Positions 1-10,312 of a stretch of 64,000 nucleotides of DNA are shown one piece after another; positions within the stretch are counted from its first letter, which is position 1, and every line of letters begins with the position of its first letter. The stretch is from Aplectana chamaeleonis (taxonomy: Eukaryota; Nematoda; Chromadorea; Rhabditida; Cosmocercidae), in assembly GCA_029168955.1 (NCBI GenBank), contig JAPDOI010000174.1, forward strand, positions 372,001 to 436,000, read 5' to 3'. The position numbers and the translations under genes are program-made. The notes below the pieces were generated by a model. That model did no database searches. It was not told the DNA's origin and saw only the letters and a program-made list of their open reading frames with translations.

Positions 1-935
1 TCTGCGCCCACCCATTTGGGTCCCGCACACTCTCTACGGCGTCCGGCGCACTCCCACTTGGTTCCCGCACACTTTCTACGGCGTACTGCGCCCACCCATT
101 TGGGTCCCGCACACTTTCTACGGCGTCCGGCGCATTCCCACGTGGGTCCCGCACACTTTCTACGGCGTCCGACGCACTCTCGTTTGGGTCCCGCACACTT
201 TCTACGGCGTCCGGCGCACTCCCACGTGGGACCCGCACACTTTCTACGGCGTCCGGCGCACTCTCATTTGGGTCCCACACACTTTCTAGGGCGTTCTGCG
301 CACACCCATTTGGGTCCCGCACACTCTCTACGGCGTCCGGCGCACTCCCACTTGGTTCCCGCACACTTTCTACGGCGTACTGCGCCCACCCATTTGGGTC
401 CCGCACACTTTCTACGGCGTCCGGCGCACTCCCACTTGGGTCCCGCACACTTTCTACGGCGTTCTGCGCCCACCCACGTGGGACCCGCACACTTTCTACG
501 GCGTCCGGCGCACTCTCATTTGGGTCCCGCACACTTTCTACGGCGTCCGGCGCACTCTCATTTGGGTCCCACAAATTTACTACGGCGTTCTGCGCACACC
601 CATTTGAGTCCCGCACACTTTCTACGGCGTCCGGCGCATTCCCACGTGGGTCCCGCACACTTTCTACGGCGTCCGGCGCACTCTCATTTGGATCCCGCAC
701 ACTTTCTACGGCGTCCGGCGCACTCCCACTTGGGTCCCGCACACTTTCTACGGCGTTCTGCGCACACCCATTTGGGTCCCACACACTTTCTACGGCGTTC
801 TGCGCACACCCATTTGGGTCCCGCACACCTTCTACGGCGTCCGGCGCACTCCTACTTTGGTCACACACATGTTCTACGACGTCTTTCGCACTCCTGCTGG
901 GGTCCAGCACAGTATCTACGGCGTTCTGTGGCGCA
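1..935 (+). repeat. Family A 42-bp satellite array (A1), cut by window edge
   Basis: About 22 tandem 42-bp monomers with core CACTTTCTACGGCGTCC and a GGGTCCC block. Monomers vary at a few positions (CCGG/TCTG/TACT after GGCGT; CACTTGG/CATTTGG/CACGTGG). The last units are degenerate (TTTCGCACTCCTGCTGG) and lead into the conserved tail module. The array continues beyond the left edge. It is nearly identical to part of the array at 31,280-33,085. The 14-residue repeat peptides encoded on both strands are a by-product of the 42-bp period and are not treated as a gene. Confidence 0.97.
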
Positions 936-1482
936 CTTCTGAGTCACACCGTGCGGCGTTTCAAAAAGTACTTCCGAGATCCCGCCGTATTGATTGAAGC
1001 GTTGCCCCGTCAAATCCTGAGCGAAAGCCTATCAGTAACGGTGTTTATTTCACTAGTTCATTTTTACGAATAAGCAAACGTCGGTTGGTTTTTAATAACA
1101 TGTTTACGTGTTTTTGTCTCACTTGACCCTCAATTTTGAGGTCCCGCAAAAATTGAGCTACCAACTTCAAATTTTGTCAGGAGCTAACGGCAATCATAAC
1201 AAACTTTCTGGCCAAAAATCAGCTTTCTAGCTCAACGATAAGTGTTCCAACAAGATCATGTACGCCAACTGAAAAAAAAGGAGATGAACCCTTTTTTCGA
1301 CCAAAATCACGTGGTTTTGACACTTTTTCTCGAATCTCAGGTAACCATTCCAGACCATTTTTTGAACAGTTATTCAACTTTCTAAAGTATATCAAATGCA
1401 AAGAGAACGGACTTCCTACGTTCACTCTGGACCCTGATACTGAGATCAGGGGGTTGCGCGATGGCGAATCAAAGCCAAATCT
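936..1482 (+). repeat. Conserved tail module of satellite composite, hairpin end missing
   Basis: Single-copy-like module that follows every A array (also 24,716-25,264, 33,086-33,656, 34,138-34,725 reverse, 44,041-44,600). It starts near CACACCGTGCGGCG and includes an internal inverted repeat CTCAATTTT...AAAATTGAG at about 1,131-1,157 and a CCTGAT...ATCAGG stem near 1,435-1,450. In this copy the final hairpin seen in the other four copies is absent: the sequence passes from AAATCTG straight into the inverted repeat of element M. No coding potential is seen. Confidence 0.9.
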
Positions 1483-2182
1483 GATTTTTCCGACCATATC
1501 CGCTGCAACATGGCCGTCACTGGAACATATCACCTTTTCAAGTGTTCATCAGTTGAAAATAAGACTTTCTTACTACTCTGACAATAGATGGCGAATTGCT
1601 TCGGTGGGCGCGGCCTCAACCACAATAACAGAACATGAGCATGAAGGACAGCAAAAAATGAGTAAGAATAAGGATCACTGAATGCAGGATAATGGCGGAA
1701 TGATGCTGATGAATATAGCAAGGCAGGATCCGCCGATAAGTCAATACAAGATCAGCTGCGGGCAAGAAATCGTCGACGTTCAGGTGCGCATGTGCATTTC
1801 GAAATTCGCGCCCACCACTGATGTGGCGCGGAATTTGAAATCGCCTTTTCGAAGTAGGGCGATTTTCGCCGAGTCCAAAATCAACAACCTTGCTGCCAAA
1901 GCGATCTCGTGGCGAACTGGGGCGAAAACTTCACCGGTTTCGCCTCGCTCCTCGCTTAAACTTCACCAACTCGCCAACACGAAAAGGCGATTAGCTAAAT
2001 TACGCGAAATCGGTAAAGTTTTCGCCATGATGATAAGATGGGCGTTTTAGGCCGCGCCCACCGAAGCAATTCGCCATCTATTGTCAGAGTAGTAAGAAAG
2101 TCTTATTTTCAACTGATGAACACTTGAAAAGGTGATATGTTCCAGTGACGGCCATGTTGCAGCGGATATGGTCGGAAAAATC
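1483..2182. mobile_element. Foldback MITE-like element M (complete)
   Basis: Terminal inverted repeats of about 134 bp face each other: 1,483-1,617 (GATTTTTCCGACCATATCCG) and 2,049-2,182. The interior of about 430 bp has no recognisable coding sequence. A second copy in the duplicated locus lacks its left arm (33,657-34,137) and its right arm is displaced to 37,293-37,370 by an inserted composite. No target duplication is evident. Non-autonomous; superfamily not assigned. Confidence 0.85.
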
Positions 2183-2215
2183 TGCCCTGTTGGTGTAGTG
2201 GAACCCAAGATACAA

Positions 2216-2703
2216 TTCTGTAAAAAAGGGGTCTCCCAAGCAAAAGTGGTTTGGTTCGCGTTACAAACGTTTCAACAAAAGGAACAATAGGAAAGTGGAA
2301 TGAGGAGAGTGTACAAAATGAACAATATCCTCTAAAAACTCTTTTTCTTTGTCGAAACTTTTGAACAGCGGAAACAAACCGTTGCGGTTCTGTATGAGGA
2401 AGCGATATATAGAGTTCGCACAATAATTTTAGTCTGATGAATGGACGGGGCTGCGACGGTAGATCACTCCGAGCGAATCGAAACCTCATTCTCCAGTGAG
2501 GTCGCCAACCCCGCACGGCCAGCCGCCAGGTCCATGCGTCAGACTAAAACGAAAACGGAAACCATACATATTTTATCGCCACTCACATAATCAAAGTCCT
2601 TTATGGAGCCAAAAGCGCTTCCTCATAGAGAACCGCAACGGTTTGTTTCCGCTGTTTAGAAGTTTCGACAAAGAAAAGAGTTTTTAGAGGATATCGTTCA
2701 TTA
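2216..2703. mobile_element. Foldback element N, with a nested MITE
   Basis: Left arm starts TTCTGTAAAAAAGGGGTCTC; the right arm, containing GGTTTGTTTCCGCTGTTTAG, is truncated near 2,703. The complete relative at 26,698-27,208 has both ends, and a third copy lies at about 37,403-37,890. In this copy and the third the loop carries a 123-bp MITE. Confidence 0.8.
2427..2549. mobile_element. Small TIR MITE (copy 1)
   Basis: About 20-bp imperfect terminal inverted repeats (TTTAGTCTGATGAATGGAC and the complement of GTCCATGCGTCAGACTAAA). Nested in the loop of element N. Other copies at 37,616-37,738 and 20,501-20,621. The interior has a weak resemblance to a tRNA B box, but no tRNA fold. Confidence 0.75.
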
Positions 2704-2778
2704 TACCTTCATGTTTTTCATACGTATCGAATGGGTCGGCCACGGTGATTTTCTCAACCAACTCTGACACGGGTCTTA

Positions 2779-2929
2779 AGCCCCTTTCATAGTTTGCCGA
2801 CCGACGTCGGACGACTCGTTAACAAACTTGATAAGTCAAGATAGATAAGATGGATAGGATAGGGTAGATAGATTTTGCACATTCGATAATGAGTCGTCCG
2901 ACGTCGGTCGGGCAAGTGTGAAAGGGGCA
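2779..2929. mobile_element. Harbinger-like MITE flanked by TTA (copy 1)
   Basis: About 40-bp terminal inverted repeats: GCCCCTTTCATAGTTTGCC near the left end and its imperfect complement at the right, both including GACCGACGTCGGACGACTC. TTA lies directly on both sides (2,776-2,778 and 2,930-2,932), the duplication typical of PIF/Harbinger elements. The outermost base pair does not match. The same element sits at 38,608-38,758 in the duplicated locus. Confidence 0.75.
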
Positions 2930-2932
2930 TTA

Positions 2933-3622
2933 GGCCCCGGTGATAGTTGGTCGCTCAGACGTAGCCAGCCCGGTCGACAATCATGAAAGCCTGCTGGCCT
3001 ACAGCCGGATGCAGAATCTGCCCGCAGTTCTTCGCTTGCGAATGAAACTACATAACTCAAAACCTGCACAGTCAGAAACTACCTTCCATTCCATTTGGAC
3101 ACTTTCACATTAGTGAAACGAAGCAGTTTTCCATACTCATTATTTCGTTTCCTCCGCCCCATTCCTTCACAGAACAGCCGCTTCGATTCCATGAATTTTA
3201 TATGAAAAAGCTCTGCCAAGCTGCGAATGGAGATAATTCTAGCAATTTGTTTTCGAATTCAGATGCTGATAAGCAAGTACCATTTATTGCAGAAAAAACC
3301 AGTAGGCTGGTGAAGAAGAATGAGGAAACACTCAAAATGGGGTTGTGTGAATAGCCTAAGCGTGTTACGAAACTGAAAAGCAGCCTGGCGACATGACCTA
3401 CATAGCATCTCAAGCTTTCTGCACCCTATGCTTGTCATCAGCACACTTTTAAAAAGTTTTGCAAGGTGTTCTCGGACTCCTTCGCAAATTCCGATGCATC
3501 CAGCACACTATCTCAGACGACTAGCGCAAAGCTCAAAACCCTTGCTCATTCTTTTGGGTAACCTGCACAATTTTCCGGATGACCAGCAACGGGCCCCGAG
3601 CACCTGCCCACTCTCCGGGTTC
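2933..3622. other. Unique segment of the duplicated locus, no gene seen
   Basis: Nearly identical to 38,762-39,453, differing by few substitutions and indels. It starts with GGCCCCGGTGATAGTTGG, which resembles the inverted repeat of the G-rich MITE at 37,968. A diverged inverted copy of the first ~300 bp lies at 25,265-25,590. No coding motif was recognised. It leads directly into the first B monomers. Confidence 0.7.
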
Positions 3623-3791
3623 CCACGACGTCCCGATGACGTCGGCAGAAGCTCGAAGCACTTTTCACGACGTCCTGATAACGTCATCAGAATCCCGAAG
3701 CACTTTTCACGACGTCCTGATGCCGCCATCAGAAGCCCGAAGCCCTTTCCCCGACGTCCCGATGACGTCATCAGAAGCCCGAAGCACTTTT
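3623..3791 (+). repeat. Family B 42-bp array, four-unit block 1
   Basis: Four monomers of the B satellite. The block ends with the same ordered variant units (GACGTCGGCAGAAGC, then CTGATAACGTCATCAG) that end every B block before a spacer. One unit carries a GCCGCCATC variant not seen in the copy at 39,454. Confidence 0.95.
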
Positions 3792-3987
3792 GGGACTATC
3801 ATAGACGGGGGGCACCCACGATTCGCTCATGAAAATGAAAGGAAATCCTGATAAAAGATGTTTGATGCTGCTATCAATCATTGTTGTTTATGGAGTTCTG
3901 TAGAAATACTTCGGTTGATAGCGATCGGTCGTTCATTCCATTTCTGACTTGAATCTTGAGTGCCCCCCCCCCGTCTAGGATAGTCCT
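3792..3987. repeat. B-array spacer 1 (196 bp)
   Basis: Non-satellite spacer starting GGGACTATCATAGACGGGG and ending at a C10 tract followed by GTCTAGGATAGTCCT. Five near-identical copies separate B blocks (also 7,063-7,259, 8,696-8,891, 10,118-10,312 and 39,622-39,817), and a diverged reverse copy lies at 58,935-59,080. Confidence 0.93.
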
Positions 3988-6900
3988 GCACTTTTCACGA
4001 CGTCCCGATGGCGTCATCAAAAGCCCGAAGCACTTTTCACGATATCCCGATGACGTCATCAGGAGCTCGAAGCACTTCTGACGACGTCCTGATGACGTCA
4101 TCAGGAGCCCGAAGCACTTTTCACGACGTCCCGATGACGTCATCAGAAGCCCGAAGCACTTCTGACGACGTCCTGATGACGTCATCAGGAGCCCGAAGCA
4201 CTTCTGACGACGTCCTGATGACATCATCAGTAGCCCGAAGCACTTTTCACGACGTCCCGATGACGTCATCAGAAGCCCGAAGCACTTCTGACGACGTCCT
4301 GATGACATCATCAGAAGCCCGAAGCACTTTTCACGACGTCCCGATGACGTCATCAGGAGGCCGAAGCACTTTTCACGATATCCCGATGACGTCATCAAGA
4401 GCTCGAAGCACTTCTGACATCGTCCTGATGACGTTATCAGGAGCCCGAAGAACTTTTCACGACGTCCCGATGACGTCATCAGAAGCCCGAACCATTTTTC
4501 ACGACGTCCTGATGACGTCATCAGGAGCTCGAAGCACTTCTGACGACGTCCTGATGACATCATCAGAAGCCCGAAGCACTTTTCACGACGTCCCGATGAC
4601 GTCATCAGAAGCTCGAAGCACTTCTGACGACGTCCTGATGACGTCATCAGGAGCCCGAAGCACTTCTGACGACGTCCAGATGACGTCATCAGGAGCCCGA
4701 AGCACTTCTGACGACGTCCTGATGACGTCATCAGAAGCCCGAAGCACTTCTGACGACGTCCCGATGACGTCATCAGAAGCCCGAAGCACTTTTCACGACG
4801 TCCCGATGACGTCATCAGGAGCCCGAAGCACTTTTCACGACGTACCGATGACGTCATCAGAAGCCCGAAGCACTTCTGACGACGTCCAGATAACGTCATC
4901 AGAAGCCCGAAGCACTTTTCACGACGTCCCGATGACGTCATCAGAAGCCCGAAGCACTTTTCACGACGTCCTGATGACGTCATCAGGAGCTCGAAGCACT
5001 TCTGACGACGTCCTGATGACATCATCAGAAGCCCGAAGCACTTTTCACGACGTCCTGATGACGTCATCAGAGCTCGAAGCACTTCTGACGACGTCCTGAT
5101 GACATCATCAGAAGCCCGAAGCACTTCTGACATCGTCGTGATGACGTTATCAGGAGCCCGAAGATCTTTTCACGACGTCCCGATGACGTCATCAGAAGCC
5201 CGAACCATTTTTCACGACGTCCTGATGACGTCATCAGGAGCTCGAAGCACTTCTGACGACGTCCTGATGACATCATCAGAAACCCGAAGCACTTTTCACG
5301 ACGTCCCGATGACGTGGGCAGGAGCTCGAGGCACTTTTTCACGACGTCCTGATGACGTCATCAGGAGCTCGAACCACTTCTGACGACGTCCTGATGACAT
5401 CATCAGAAGCCCGAAGCACTTTTCACGACGTCCCGATGACGTCATCAGAAGCTCGAAGCACTTCTGACGACGTCCTGATGACATCATCAGAAGCCCGAAC
5501 CATTTTTCACGACGTCCTGATGACGTCATCAGGAGCTCGAAGCACTTCTGACGACGTCCTGATGACATCATCAGAAGCCCGAAGCACTTTTCACGACGTC
5601 CCGATGACGTCATCAGAAGCTCGAAGCACTTCTGACGACGTCCTGATGACATCATCAGAAGCCCGAAGCACTTTCCACGACGTCCCGATGACGTCGGCAG
5701 AAGCTCGAAGCACTTTTCACGACGTCCTGATAACGTCATCAGAATCCCGAAGCACTTTTCACGACGTCCTGATGACGTCATCAGAAGCTCGAAGCACTTT
5801 TCACGACGTCCCGATGACGTCATCAGAAGCCCGAAGCACTTTCCACGACGTCCCGATGACGTCGGCAGAAGCTCGAAGCACTTTTCACGACGTCCAGATG
5901 ACGTCATCAGGAGCCCGAAGCACTTCTGACGACGTCCTGATGACGTCATCAGAAGCCCGAAGCACTTCTGACGACGTCCCGATGACGTCATCAGAAGCCC
6001 GAAGCACTTTTCACGACGTCCCGATGACGTCATCAGGAGCCCGAAGCACTTTTCACGACGTACCGATGACGTCATCAGAAGCCCGAAGCACTTCTGACGA
6101 CGTCCAGATAACGTCATCAGAAGCCCGAAGCACTTTTCACGACGTCCCGATGACGTCATCAGAAGCCCGAAGCACTTTTCACGACGTCCTGATGACGTCA
6201 TCAGGAGCTCGAAGCACTTCTGACGACGTCCTGATGACATCATCAGAAGCCCGAAGCACTTTTCACGACGTCCTGATGACGTCATCAGGAGCTCGAAGCA
6301 CTTCTGACGACGTCCTGATGACATCATCAGAAGCCCGAAGCACTTCTGACATCGTCCTGATGACGTTATCAGGAGCCCGAAGAACTTTTCACGACGTCCC
6401 GATGACGTCATCAGAAGCCCGAACCATTTTTTCACGACGTCCTGATGACGTCATCAGGAGCTCGAAGCACTTCTGACGACGTCCTGATGACATCATCAGA
6501 AGCCCGAAGCACTTTTCACGACGTCCCGATGACGTCGGCAGAAGCTCGAAGCACTTTTCACGACGTCCTGATGACGTCATCAGGAGCTCGAAGCACTTCT
6601 GACGACGTCCTGATGACATCATCAGAAGCCCGAAGCACTTTTCACGACGTCCCGATGACGTCATCAGAAGCTCGAAGCACTTCTGACGACGTCCTGATGA
6701 CATCATCAGAAGCCCGAACCATTTTTCACGACGTCCTGATGACGTCATCAGGAGCTCGAAGCACTTCTGACGACGTCCTGATGACATCATCAGAAGCCCG
6801 AAGCACTTTTCACGACGTCCCGATGACGTCATCAGAAGCTCGAAGCACTTCTGACGACGTCCTGATGACATCATCAGAAGCCCGAAGCACTTTCCACGAC

Positions 6901-7062
6901 GTCCCGATGACGTCGGCAGAAGCTCGAAGCACTTTTCACGACGTCCTGATAACGTCATCAGAATCCCGAAGCACTTTTCACGACGTCCTGATGACGTCAT
7001 CAGAAGCTCGAAGCACTTTTCACGACGTCCCGATGACGTCATCAGAAGCCCGAAGCACTTTT
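3988..7062 (+). repeat. Family B 42-bp array, block 2
   Basis: About 73 monomers. Each has CACTTTTCACGACGTCC or CACTTCTGACGACGTCC, then a GATGACGTCATC palindrome (GATGACATCATC in some). TTTCAC and TTCTGAC types often alternate, giving an 84-bp dimer pattern, and longer runs are repeated within the block, e.g. the segment with CTGATAACGTCATCAGAATC at 5,727 and 6,946. Orientation is taken as CACTTTTCACG reading left to right. Confidence 0.96.
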
Positions 7063-7259
7063 GGGACTATCATAGACGGGGGGCACCCACGATTCGCTCA
7101 TGAAAATGAAAGGAAATCCTGATAAAAGATGTTTGATGCTGCTATCAATCATTGTTGTTTATGGAGTTCTGTAGAAATACTTCGGTTGATAGCGATCGGT
7201 CGTTCATTCCATTTCTGACTTGAATCTTGAGTGCCCCCCCCCCCGTCTAGGATAGTCCT
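7063..7259. repeat. B-array spacer 2 (197 bp)
   Basis: Copy of the punctuating spacer with an 11-C tract. Otherwise nearly identical to the others. Confidence 0.93.
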
Positions 7260-8695
7260 GCACTTTTCACGACGTCCCGATGGCGTCATCAGAAGCCCGA
7301 AGCACTTCTGACGACGTCCTGATGACGTCATCAGGAGCCCGAAGCACTTCTGACGACGTCCTGATGACATCATCAGTAGCCCGAAGCACTTTTCACGACG
7401 TCCCGATGACGTCATCAGAAGCCCGAAGCACTTCTGACGACGTCCTGATGACATCATCAGAAGCCCGAAGCACTTTTCACGACGTCCCGATGACGTCATC
7501 AGGAGGCCGAAGCACTTTTCACGATATCCCGATGACGTCATCAAGAGCTCGAAGCACTTCTGACATCGTCCTGATGACGTTATCAGGAGCCCGAAGAACT
7601 TCTGACGACGTCCTGATGACATCATCAGAAGCCCGAAGCACTTTTCACGACGTCCCGATGACGTCATCAGGAGCCCGAAGCACTTTTCACGACGTACCGA
7701 TGACGTCATCAGAAGCCCGAAGCACTTCTGACGACGTCCAGATAACGTCATCAGAAGCCCGAAGCACTTTTCACGACGTCCCGATGACGTCATCAGAAGC
7801 CCGAAGCACTTTTCACGACGTCCTGATGACGTCATCAGGAGCTCGAAGCACTTCTGACGACGTCCTGATGACATCATCAGAAGCCCGAAGCACTTTTCAC
7901 GACGTCCTGATGACGTCATCAGGAGCTCGAAGCACTTCTGACGACGTCCTGATGACATCATCAGAAGCCCGAAGCACTTCTGACATCGTCCTGATGACGT
8001 TATCAGGAGCCCGAAGAACTTTTCACGACGTCCCGATGACGTCATCAGAAGCCCGAACCATTTTTCACGACGTCCTGATGACGTCATCAGGAGCTCGAAG
8101 CACTTCTGACGACGTCCTGATGACATCATCAGAAGCCCGAAGCACTTTTCACGACGTCCCGATGACGTCGGCAGAAGCTCGAAGCACTTTTCACGACGTC
8201 CTGATGACGTCATCAGGAGCTCGAAGCACTTCTGACGACGTCCTGATGACATCATCAGAAGCCCGAAGCACTTTTCACGACGTCCCGATGACGTCATCAG
8301 AAGCTCGAAGCACTTCTGACGACGTCCTGATGACATCATCAGAAGCCCGAACCATTTTTCACGACGTCCTGATGACGTCATCAGGAGCTCGAAGCACTTC
8401 TGACGACGTCCTGATGACATCATCAGAAGCCCGAAGCACTTTTCACGACGTCCCGATGACGTCATCAGAAGCTCGAAGCACTTCTGACGACGTCCTGATG
8501 ACATCATCAGAAGCCCGAAGCACTTTCCACGACGTCCCGATGACGTCGGCAGAAGCTCGAAGCACTTTTCACGACGTCCTGATAACGTCATCAGAATCCC
8601 GAAGCACTTTTCACGACGTCCTGATGACGTCATCAGAAGCTCGAAGCACTTTTCACGACGTCCCGATGACGTCATCAGAAGCCCGAAGCACTTTT
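7260..8695 (+). repeat. Family B 42-bp array, block 3
   Basis: About 34 monomers in an order that largely repeats parts of blocks 2 and 4, ending in the conserved terminal units before the next spacer. Block plus spacer appears to be a higher-order unit. Confidence 0.95.
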
Positions 8696-8891
8696 GGGAC
8701 TATCATAGACGGGGGGCACCCACGATTCGCTCATGAAAATGAAAGGAAATCCTGATAAAAGATGTTTGATGCTGCTATCAATCATTGTTGTTTATGGAGT
8801 TCTGTAGAAATACTTCGGTTGATAGCGATCGGTCGTTCATTCCATTTCTGACTTGAATCTTGAGTGCCCCCCCCCCGTCTAGGATAGTCCT
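8696..8891. repeat. B-array spacer 3 (196 bp)
   Basis: Copy of the punctuating spacer with a 10-C tract. Confidence 0.93.
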
Positions 8892-10117
8892 GCACTTTTC
8901 ACGACGTCCCGATGGCGTCATCAAAAGCCCGAAGCACTTTTCACGATATCCCGATGACGTCATCAGGAGACCGAAGCACTTCTGACGACGTCCTGATGAC
9001 GTCATCAGAAGCCCGAAGCACTTTTCACGACGTCCCGATGACGTCATCAGAAGCCCGAAGCACTTCTGACGACGTCCTGATGACGTCATCAGGAGCCCGA
9101 AGCACTTCTGACGACGTCCCGATGACGTCATCAGGAGGCCGAAGCACTTTTCACGATATCCCGATGACGTCATCAAGAGCTCGAAGCACTTCTGACATCG
9201 TCCTGATGACGTTATCAGGAGCCCGAAGAACTTCTGACGACGTCCTGATGACATCATCAGAAGCCCGAAGCACTTTTCACGACGTCCCGATGACGTCATC
9301 AGGAGGCCGAAGCACTTTTCACGACGTCCTGATGACGTCATCAGGAGCTCGAAGCACTTCTGACGACGTCCTGATGACATCATCAGAAGCCCGAAGCACT
9401 TCTGACATCGTCCTGATGACGTTATCAGGAGCCCGAAGAACTTTTCACGACGTCCCGATGACGTCATCAGAAGCCCGAACCATTTTTCACGACGTCCTGA
9501 TGACGTCATCAGGAGCTCGAAGCACTTCTGACGACGTCCTGATGACATCATCAGAAGCCCGAAGCACTTTTCACGACGTCCCGATGACGTCGGCAGAAGC
9601 TCGAAGCACTTTTCACGACGTCCTGATGACGTCATCAGGAGCTCGAAGCACTTCTGACGACGTCCTGATGACATCATCAGAAGCCCGAAGCACTTTTCAC
9701 GACGTCCCGATGACGTCATCAGAAGCTCGAAGCACTTCTGACGACGTCCTGATGACATCATCAGAAGCCCGAACCATTTTTCACGACGTCCTGATGACGT
9801 CATCAGGAGCTCGAAGCACTTCTGACGACGTCCTGATGACATCATCAGAAGCCCGAAGCACTTTTCACGACGTCCCGATGACGTCATCAGAAGCTCGAAG
9901 CACTTCTGACGACGTCCTGATGACATCATCAGAAGCCCGAAGCACTTTCCACGACGTCCCGATGACGTCGGCAGAAGCTCGAAGCACTTTTCACGACGTC
10001 CTGATAACGTCATCAGAATCCCGAAGCACTTTTCACGACGTCCTGATGACGTCATCAGAAGCTCGAAGCACTTTTCACGACGTCCCGATGACGTCATCAG
10101 AAGCCCGAAGCACTTTT
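8892..10117 (+). repeat. Family B 42-bp array, block 4
   Basis: About 29 monomers; the shortest long block. Its right half repeats the right half of block 3 almost base for base. Confidence 0.95.
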
Positions 10118-10312
10118 GGGACTATCATAGACGGGGGGCACCCACGATTCGCTCATGAAAATGAAAGGAAATCCTGATAAAAGATGTTTGATGCTGCTAT
10201 CAATCATTGTTGTTTATGGAGTTCTGTAGAAATACTTCGGTTGATAGCGATCGGTCGTTCATTCCATTTCTGACTTGAATCTTGAGTGCCCCCCCCCGTC
10301 TAGGATAGTCCT
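10118..10312. repeat. B-array spacer 4 (195 bp)
   Basis: Copy of the punctuating spacer with a 9-C tract, the shortest of the five. Confidence 0.93.

Noticed and set aside
1..935. CRISPR-like repeat array
   Set aside because: Monomers are contiguous with no unique spacers, and the setting is eukaryotic.
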